From an uncultured Megasphaera sp. (lineage in GTDB: Bacteria; Bacillota; Negativicutes; Veillonellales; Megasphaeraceae), in contig NZ_CATWFF010000055.1 of NCBI RefSeq assembly GCF_958350005.1, positions 1 to 11,647 on the forward strand: a stretch of 11,647 nt of DNA, given 5' to 3'. This document shows positions 7,983 to 11,647 of this stretch, in pieces. Made by a program: the position numbers and the translations under genes. Each line of letters starts with the position of its first letter. Within the stretch, counting starts at the first letter, position 1. A model generated the notes under the pieces. The model made no database searches and was not told where the DNA came from. It was given only the letters and a program-made list of their open reading frames with translations.

Positions 7983-8910
7983 CGTCATCGCCTCCCATAA
8001 TTGTCAGATATAATACAGCCATACGGACGGACACACCGTTCTTGACCTGTTCCTGAATGGACGAGCAGGCACTGTAACACGTATCCGTATCAATTTCTAT
8101 TCCCCGGTTCATCGGGCCCGGATGAAGGACGAGGACGTCCTTTTTCGCCAGAGCCAGGCGCTTCTGATTAATGCCGAAGAGGGCATTGTATTCGCCGGCA
8201 CTGGGGAAGAAGCCGATGCCCTGCCGTTCTTTCTGAATGCGCAGGACATTGACGACGTCTGCATCCTGAATCGCTTCTTCCAGATTGTAGTGAATGGTCA
8301 CACCCATGGAAGCCAGTTCGGGCTGCAGCAGGGTCCGCGGGCCGACGAGATGGACCTGCGCCCCCATCTTCTGCAGGCCGTAAATATTGGAACGGGCAAC
8401 GCGGCCGTGGTCGATGTCGCCAACAATGACCACTTTCAGGCCGTCTACGTGACCTTTTACTTCCTGAATGGTAAACAGGTCGAGAAGTCCCTGCGTCGGA
8501 TGGGCATGAGCGCCGTCACCGGCATTGATAATGACAGGGGATACGCATGTTGCAGCAAACCACGGTGATCCTTCCTGTTTCTGCCGCATAACAATAGCAT
8601 CGACGCCCATAGCCGTGACGGTCAGCAAGGTGTCGCGGAAGCTTTCCCCTTTCTGAATGGAACTGCCGCGGGGCGTAAAATTGATGACATCGGCACCCAG
8701 GTATTTTGCTGCCATTTCAAAAGAACCGCGCGTCCGCGTACTCGGTTCCCAGAACATGTTGACAACAGATTTTCCTTTGAGGAGCGACAACTTTTTATTA
8801 TCGCTGTTGACGACGGTTTTCATCTTCTTTGCTACGTGCAGGATCATTTCGATTTCTTCTCTCGACAGGTCCTGCAGCCCTAACAGGTTCTTGCCCTGAA
8901 TGCTAGCCAT
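7966..8910 (-). CDS. pyrB: Aspartate carbamoyltransferase catalytic subunit
   Basis: The enzyme joins carbamoyl phosphate to aspartate, the committed step of UMP synthesis. From the chosen start it has 314 residues. The carbamoyl-phosphate domain carries STRTR (57-61), Lys87 in SSIQKGES, Arg109 and HPTQ (137-140). The aspartate domain carries GDIDHGRVARSN with Arg170, the pair Arg224/Gln226 in VLRIQKER, and HPGPMNRG (263-270). FWEPSTRTR has Trp54 where Phe is usual; this looks like a lineage variant and not damage. The first ATG (8916) touches the ribosome site GGAGG with no spacing, while the ATG at 8910 is six bases away, so the start is moved two codons inward. No regulatory subunit gene (pyrI) follows; pyrC overlaps directly, so control is more likely through the RNA leader upstream. 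Confidence 0.96.
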   Translation of the reverse strand: MASIQGKNLLGLQDLSREEIEMILHVAKKMKTVVNSDNKKLSLLKGKSVVNMFWEPSTRTRGSFEMAAKYLGADVINFTPRGSSIQKGESFRDTLLTVTAMGVDAIVMRQKQEGSPWFAATCVSPVIINAGDGAHAHPTQGLLDLFTIQEVKGHVDGLKVVIVGDIDHGRVARSNIYGLQKMGAQVHLVGPRTLLQPELASMGVTIHYNLEEAIQDADVVNVLRIQKERQGIGFFPSAGEYNALFGINQKRLALAKKDVLVLHPGPMNRGIEIDTDTCYSACSSIQEQVKNGVSVRMAVLYLTIMGGDDVDITR

Positions 8911-8927
8911 TGACATCCTCCTTATAT

Positions 8928-8958
8928 AACAAAAGACCTTTGCCCAAAGGCAAAGGTC
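8928..8958 (-). terminator. Attenuator terminator in the pyrB leader
   Basis: On the minus strand a perfect 10-bp stem, GACCTTTGCC (8958-8949) with GGCAAAGGTC (8944-8935), has a TTTG loop and is followed directly by TTTTGTT. It sits only about 20 bases before the pyrB start and after the leader promoter, so it must be conditional. This is the stop signal of the PyrR attenuator. Confidence 0.9.
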
Positions 8959-8995
8959 ATATCATAAGCATGGCAAAATATGTCCCTTCTTAGCC
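8949..8995 (-). promoter_or_regulatory. Antiterminator hairpin of the pyrB leader
   Basis: The 3' half of the second PyrR loop and the bases after it (GGC, AAGGG and CATAT between 8995 and 8978) can pair with ATATG, CCTTT and GCC (8962-8949), with one A-A mismatch and a four-base bulge. The 3' arm of this pairing is the 5' arm of the terminator, and its 5' arm is the 3' side of the PyrR loop. It therefore excludes both, as expected for the antiterminator of a PyrR attenuator. The pairing was worked out by hand, without energy calculation. Confidence 0.7.
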
Positions 8996-9015
8996 TCTCT
9001 GGACTACGTTAAAGG
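8987..9015 (-). promoter_or_regulatory. PyrR binding loop 2 (anti-antiterminator)
   Basis: AGTCCAGAGAGGCT (9005-8992) matches the known PyrR RNA recognition consensus ARUCCNGNGAGGYU exactly. It forms an upper stem AGUC/GGCU capped by the hexaloop CAGAGA. A lower stem, CCUUU with GAAGG, lies outside a purine-rich bulge on the 5' side, as in the Bacillus subtilis sites. In the known mechanism, UMP- or UTP-bound PyrR stabilises this hairpin, which blocks the antiterminator and lets the downstream terminator form. Confidence 0.93.
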
Positions 9016-9041
9016 TACAACATTACTCTTCCAATCTGCGC

Positions 9042-9055
9042 AGCCTCACAGGACT
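9042..9055 (-). promoter_or_regulatory. PyrR binding loop 1 (upstream, second consensus copy)
   Basis: AGTCCTGTGAGGCT fits the same PyrR consensus at every position, with upper stem AGUC/GGCU and hexaloop CUGUGA. It lies about 12 bases from the predicted transcript start and 36 bases before loop 2. The flanking lower stem is short (GC/GC, then irregular). No terminator or T-run lies between the two loops, so this copy cannot act as a stand-alone attenuator. It may be an extra PyrR docking site or affect 5' end folding. Confidence 0.8.
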
Positions 9056-9074
9056 GCCGTCATATTCTTTATCT

Positions 9075-9103
9075 ATTTTATATAGATGGCGGCGTAAAGT
9101 CAA
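9075..9103 (-). promoter_or_regulatory. Promoter of the pyrB-pyrC-carA-carB unit
   Basis: TTGACT (9103-9098) and TAAAAT (9080-9075) on the minus strand are separated by 17 bases, close to the sigma-A ideal. The transcript should start near 9068, giving a leader of about 150 nt that includes both PyrR loops and the attenuator before pyrB. Confidence 0.8.
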
Positions 9104-9180
9104 GCAGTTTTTCCGCAGGCACGGCAATTCCTGCCGACTTCACCGTAACCGATATGGCATAGAAAAACAGGGGATATACA
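9104..9180. other. Spacer between the pyrF-unit terminator and the pyrB promoter
   Basis: This is the only part of the 300-base gap between the membrane-protein gene and pyrB with no assigned role. It contains a small hairpin (CGGCA/TGCCG, 9122-9136) and no open reading frame with a ribosome site. Nothing else can be supported. Confidence 0.5.
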
Positions 9181-9216
9181 AAAAATGCACAGCCTGACGG
9201 AAAACTCAGGCTGTGC
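9181..9216 (-). terminator. Intrinsic terminator after the membrane-protein gene
   Basis: On the minus strand, GCACAGCCTGA (9216-9206) pairs perfectly with TCAGGCTGTGC (9197-9187) around the loop GTTTTCCG. ATTTTTTG follows. It lies 12 bases after the stop of the membrane-protein gene and closes the pyrF-pyrE-membrane protein unit upstream of the separate pyrB promoter. Confidence 0.93.
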
Positions 9217-9228
9217 GCTGCAAAGATT

Positions 9229-10167
9229 TTAAAAATTAAAGAACGACGGAGACTGTTCCGATTCCGGCAAAACCGGCAGTCCTGCGGGCTCAGGCTGGAT
9301 AATCATGAATACCAGCGCCGCCAGAACGGCGAGGCTCAGCGTCACATAGGAGAACTTGCCTTTGGAACCGTGGACATAGATGCCGAAGAAGCGGATGCCT
9401 ACAGCGGCGCCAACAGTCGTAAACAGAGCGCTGAGGGGAAAATACCGGTATAACGCATAGGCGGCGACGAGGGCCACCATGATGGCCGTATGCATGACGA
9501 TGGAATAGCTCTGCGACAGAGGCGACGGATTGGAGCGCTTCATGGCCTGCAGCCAGTCGCTGGTATCAAAACCGCACACCCCTGCAAAGAACGCCGCTGC
9601 ATAGAGGATTTTATCCCAGGCGCCCGTCCATTTCCGCCGGTCGCCGGCCAGCCACATCAGGACGGAAAAGGCCAGAATGACCATGCCGGAAACGGCATAG
9701 TAATAGGTTTCGGAAATAAGCGGAACCAGGGCTACGCCGACGACGGCACAAAGGCTGGCAATGACACACATCTGCACGATCTTTCCCTTTGCCGGCCGTG
9801 TTTTCGCATCCATTTCCCGGTACTGGCGGGCAAAAATTTCCATCAGAAAGACGATGATAAAGAAGATAATGCCGGCAAATGGGCTGAGCGCTGCCAGAAC
9901 GACTGTAATTGCCACGGGGATGATAAAGCGAACACCTGGAAAGAAGGTGAAGTTTTTCATATTCATGGCATGTTCCTGGGAATAGGTCGTAAAAAAGGTA
10001 AAGGCATTGAACAGAAGCATGGCCACTATTGCTTCGCCTGGCCGGGCTCCCAGATACAGGAACAGCATGAGCATGCACATGCTCATATTTACGCCGGTAA
10101 ACCGGGAAAACAGGGCGCCAAGGAGGCCGATACCCAAAAACGGGCCAATTGCTGATAAAAATTCCAT
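9229..10167 (-). CDS. Polytopic membrane protein in the pyr cluster, possibly TauE/SafE-like permease
   Basis: I do not recognise this 312-residue protein with certainty. It has about eight to ten hydrophobic segments (roughly 5-22, 28-40, 46-62, 80-94, 97-113, 129-150, 156-174, 186-200, 221-242, 246-262 and 272-291) and a hydrophilic C-terminal tail (QPEPAGLPVLPESEQ). It has no signal peptide apart from the first membrane segment. The layout of two similar halves, the pattern LGARPGEAIVAMLLFNAFT in the first half, and GAAVGIRFFG before the last segment recall the TauE/SafE (TSUP) permeases. The glycine-rich signature of that family is not clear, so the assignment is tentative. The gene starts 18 bases after pyrE with the ribosome site GGGAGAG five bases from the ATG, and it is followed by a terminator. 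It is therefore cotranscribed with pyrF and pyrE. A role in moving a pyrimidine, a precursor or an anion is inference from position only. Confidence 0.85.
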   Translation of the reverse strand: MEFLSAIGPFLGIGLLGALFSRFTGVNMSMCMLMLFLYLGARPGEAIVAMLLFNAFTFFTTYSQEHAMNMKNFTFFPGVRFIIPVAITVVLAALSPFAGIIFFIIVFLMEIFARQYREMDAKTRPAKGKIVQMCVIASLCAVVGVALVPLISETYYYAVSGMVILAFSVLMWLAGDRRKWTGAWDKILYAAAFFAGVCGFDTSDWLQAMKRSNPSPLSQSYSIVMHTAIMVALVAAYALYRYFPLSALFTTVGAAVGIRFFGIYVHGSKGKFSYVTLSLAVLAALVFMIIQPEPAGLPVLPESEQSPSFFNF

Positions 10168-10185
10168 ACTATCTCTCCCTGCGGC

Positions 10186-10773
10186 TTATTTCAAATGATG
10201 ACTGCCCCGTTCCGTCATGGGAACGCCTTCTTTGCACAGCGGGCACTGGTCGGGCTGATAGGTCGGCACGGTCAGATGCAGAAGGGCCTGGACTTTATCT
10301 TTGGGCACGCCAAATTCTGCCTTGCCGCCGCTGCGGTCGACGAGAAGGCCGACACCGACGATGACGCCGCCGGCTTTTTTCACGACGTTGACTACTTCCT
10401 GGACAGAGCCGCCAGTGGTCACAATATCTTCCACAATGAGGACCCGTTCACCCGGTTCGATACGGAAGCCGCGGCGCAGGGTCATAACGCCTTTTTCCCG
10501 TTCCGTAAAGATAGCCCGCGTTCCCAGAGCCTTACCTACTTCATGAGCCAGGAGAATGCCGCCGGTCATGGGACCTATAACGGTCTGCACGTTCTGATCT
10601 TTAAACCGTTCTGCCAGTTCTTTGCACAGCTTTTCCGTATATTCCGGATGCTGGAGGACGTTGAATTTTTCTACATACAGCGGGCTGTGAAGGCCTGAGG
10701 TCAACAGGAAATGTCCTTCCAGCACGGCTTTGGTGTCTACTAAGAGCTGTTTTACTTCTGCTTCTGTCATCAT
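10186..10773 (-). CDS. pyrE: Orotate phosphoribosyltransferase
   Basis: The 195-residue cytoplasmic enzyme converts orotate and PRPP to OMP. The type I phosphoribosyltransferase PRPP loop is VLIVEDIVTTGGS (111-123). Other family motifs are FLLTSGLHSPLYVEKF (22-37), IGPMTGGILLAHEVG (66-80) and TEREKG (90-95), with the flexible-loop basic residues. The tail has a CPLC motif (Cys177, Cys180) followed by KEGVPMTERGS, which marks the shorter Thermus/clostridial PyrE branch and not the E. coli type. The ATG at 10773 lies nine bases after AGGAGG, which itself overlaps the last codons of pyrF; only five bases separate the two genes, so they are likely coupled. An ATG immediately after the first is a less well-placed alternative. 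Confidence 0.96.
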   Translation of the reverse strand: MMTEAEVKQLLVDTKAVLEGHFLLTSGLHSPLYVEKFNVLQHPEYTEKLCKELAERFKDQNVQTVIGPMTGGILLAHEVGKALGTRAIFTEREKGVMTLRRGFRIEPGERVLIVEDIVTTGGSVQEVVNVVKKAGGVIVGVGLLVDRSGGKAEFGVPKDKVQALLHLTVPTYQPDQCPLCKEGVPMTERGSHHLK

Positions 10774-10778
10774 CGCTT

Positions 10779-11492
10779 TTATACCTCCTGAATTTCTGCC
10801 AAAATCTTTTCTGCCGCTTCCCGCGGATCTTCTGCCTTGGTAATAGGCCGGCCAATAACCAGATGAGATGCGCCGTCCCGCAGGGCTTCAGCCGGCGTCG
10901 TAAACCGCTTCTGATCGTTTGCAGCGGCAAAGGACGGACGAATCCCCGGCGTAACGATGAGGAAATCCGGACCGTTCAGCTTCCGTACGGCTTTGGCTTC
11001 ATACGGCGAAGAAACGGTACCGTCTATACCCGATTCTTTTGCCAGCTTTGCCAGGTTCTGCACGGATTCGGCAATGCTATAAGCGCCGCCGATTTCTTTC
11101 CACGCTTCTTCATCAATACTGGTCAGAACCGTAACAGCCAGCAGTCTGGGCCGGGAAATGCCAAGCTTAGCCGCTTCGTCGCGGACCGCTTCAGCAGCAG
11201 CCATCATCATGGCCCGGCCGCCAGTGCCGTGAATGGTCATGAAATCGGCGCCAAGACGGGTCAGGGCCCGTATGCTCTGGCCAACGGTATTGGGAATGTC
11301 GTGAAGTTTCAAGTCAAGAAAAACCTGTTTTCCCTGGTCTTTCAAATATCGTACAGCATCGGGACCGGCACTGTAAAATAATTCCATGCCGACTTTATAA
11401 AAAGAAATACTGTCGCCAAGCGTTTCTACAAGCTTTTTCATGTCCGCCAGCGAGTGGACGTCCAAAGCGGTAATAATGCGGCTATCTGCCAT
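10779..11492 (-). CDS. pyrF: Orotidine-5'-phosphate decarboxylase
   Basis: The 237-residue TIM-barrel enzyme removes CO2 from OMP to give UMP, the last step of the pathway. The catalytic cluster is intact: Asp11 (ALDV), Lys33 (YKVG), and the charged array Asp60-Lys62-Asp65 in FLDLKLHDIPNTV. The phosphate-binding parts are VTPGIRP and VIGRPIT near the C-terminus. The length is normal for the bacterial short form. The start is supported by GAGGAGG seven bases before the ATG. It is the first gene of a unit with pyrE and the membrane protein, driven by its own promoter. Confidence 0.97.
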   Translation of the reverse strand: MADSRIITALDVHSLADMKKLVETLGDSISFYKVGMELFYSAGPDAVRYLKDQGKQVFLDLKLHDIPNTVGQSIRALTRLGADFMTIHGTGGRAMMMAAAEAVRDEAAKLGISRPRLLAVTVLTSIDEEAWKEIGGAYSIAESVQNLAKLAKESGIDGTVSSPYEAKAVRKLNGPDFLIVTPGIRPSFAAANDQKRFTTPAEALRDGASHLVIGRPITKAEDPREAAEKILAEIQEV

Positions 11493-11531
11493 TCGTACCC
11501 CTCCTCAAGGAAATGTAGGCATATCAAATTT

Positions 11532-11560
11532 ATTATGTCATTTTTTACTGGGTATGTCAA
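11532..11560 (-). promoter_or_regulatory. Promoter of pyrF-pyrE-membrane protein unit
   Basis: A perfect -35 box TTGACA (11560-11555) and CATAAT (11537-11532) are separated by 17 bases on the minus strand. Transcription should start near 11525, leaving a leader of only about 30 bases. No PyrR consensus loop and no terminator hairpin are present in it, so this unit does not use the attenuation seen before pyrB. Confidence 0.8.
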
Positions 11561-11647
11561 TTTTGGTATGCCGCTGACATATGATACAAATTCCGTACTA
11601 CGGCGAATCCTGTGGTACTATAGCAATAAAAGTGGTATTATAATATG
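11561..11647. other. Right-edge intergenic DNA with short repeats
   Basis: This AT-rich stretch upstream of pyrF holds no gene. Visible elements are the direct repeat GTGGTACTAT/GTGGTATTAT (11612-11621 and 11632-11641, 20-bp period), a small palindrome CCGTA-C-TACGG (11593-11603), and ATGATACAAA (11581-11590), which resembles the half-site repeated at the receptor promoter. TATTATAAT near the right end could be a -10 element of a gene reading rightward outside the window. All are tentative. Confidence 0.35.

Noticed and set aside
7966..8910. Trp54 in the STRTR region of PyrB as a sign of a non-ATCase carbamoyltransferase
   Set aside because: The other carbamoyl-phosphate and aspartate-binding residues and the pyr operon setting support aspartate carbamoyltransferase; the Trp is probably a lineage variant.
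8928..8958. Hairpin before pyrB read as an ordinary terminator of an upstream gene
   Set aside because: A promoter and the PyrR loops lie upstream of it and pyrB follows within about 20 bases, so it is better explained as a conditional attenuator terminator.
9042..9066. Possible leader peptide starting at the ATG near 9063
   Set aside because: It would be five codons long, lacks a ribosome binding site, shows no informative residue run, and its bases are already explained by PyrR loop 1.
11534..11581. Three copies of TGACATA near the pyrF promoter as an operator
   Set aside because: Two of the copies coincide with the -35 and -10 elements, so the repetition is largely explained by promoter sequence.

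Overview
The window is a chromosomal stretch read entirely from the minus strand. It carries a nearly complete de novo pyrimidine (UMP) biosynthesis cluster followed by an outer-membrane TonB-dependent receptor. Clostridial/Bacillus-type traits (PyrR-type RNA attenuator, class I dihydroorotase, Gram-positive-like CarB and PyrB, CPLC-tailed PyrE) sit beside a TonB-dependent receptor that needs an outer membrane. That pairing points to a diderm Firmicute of the Negativicutes. The GC-rich codon use would suit a Veillonellales genus such as Megasphaera, but the genus is inference.

Layout in the direction of transcription (right to left). From 11647 to 11493 there is a promoter region with a TTGACA/CATAAT promoter for pyrF. 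The first unit is pyrF (OMP decarboxylase), pyrE (orotate phosphoribosyltransferase) and an unnamed polytopic membrane protein (9229-10167), closed by an intrinsic terminator at 9181-9216. A second promoter (TTGACT/TAAAAT, 17 bp spacer) then starts a leader of about 150 nt. The leader holds two PyrR binding loops, an antiterminator and an intrinsic terminator just before pyrB. The second unit is pyrB-pyrC-carA-carB, with overlapping or nearly touching genes and a strong terminator at 2353-2398. Last is the TonB-dependent receptor with its own promoter and repeated operator-like sequences; its terminator is not seen before the window ends.

How the genes work together: CarA and CarB make carbamoyl phosphate from glutamine, bicarbonate and ATP. 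PyrB joins it to aspartate and PyrC closes the ring to dihydroorotate. The oxidation step (PyrD, with or without PyrK) is not encoded here. PyrE then adds the ribose phosphate and PyrF decarboxylates OMP to UMP. The leader before pyrB should let UMP/UTP-bound PyrR (gene not in this window) stop transcription of pyrB-pyrC-carA-carB. The pyrF unit shows no such loop, so early and late steps seem to be controlled separately.

Most worth a second look are the tandem arrangement of two consensus PyrR loops with only one terminator, the uncharacterised membrane protein cotranscribed with pyrFE (a candidate pyrimidine-related transporter), and the repeated TGATAC elements over the receptor promoter. 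I found no mobile elements, CRISPR arrays, tRNA or rRNA genes.
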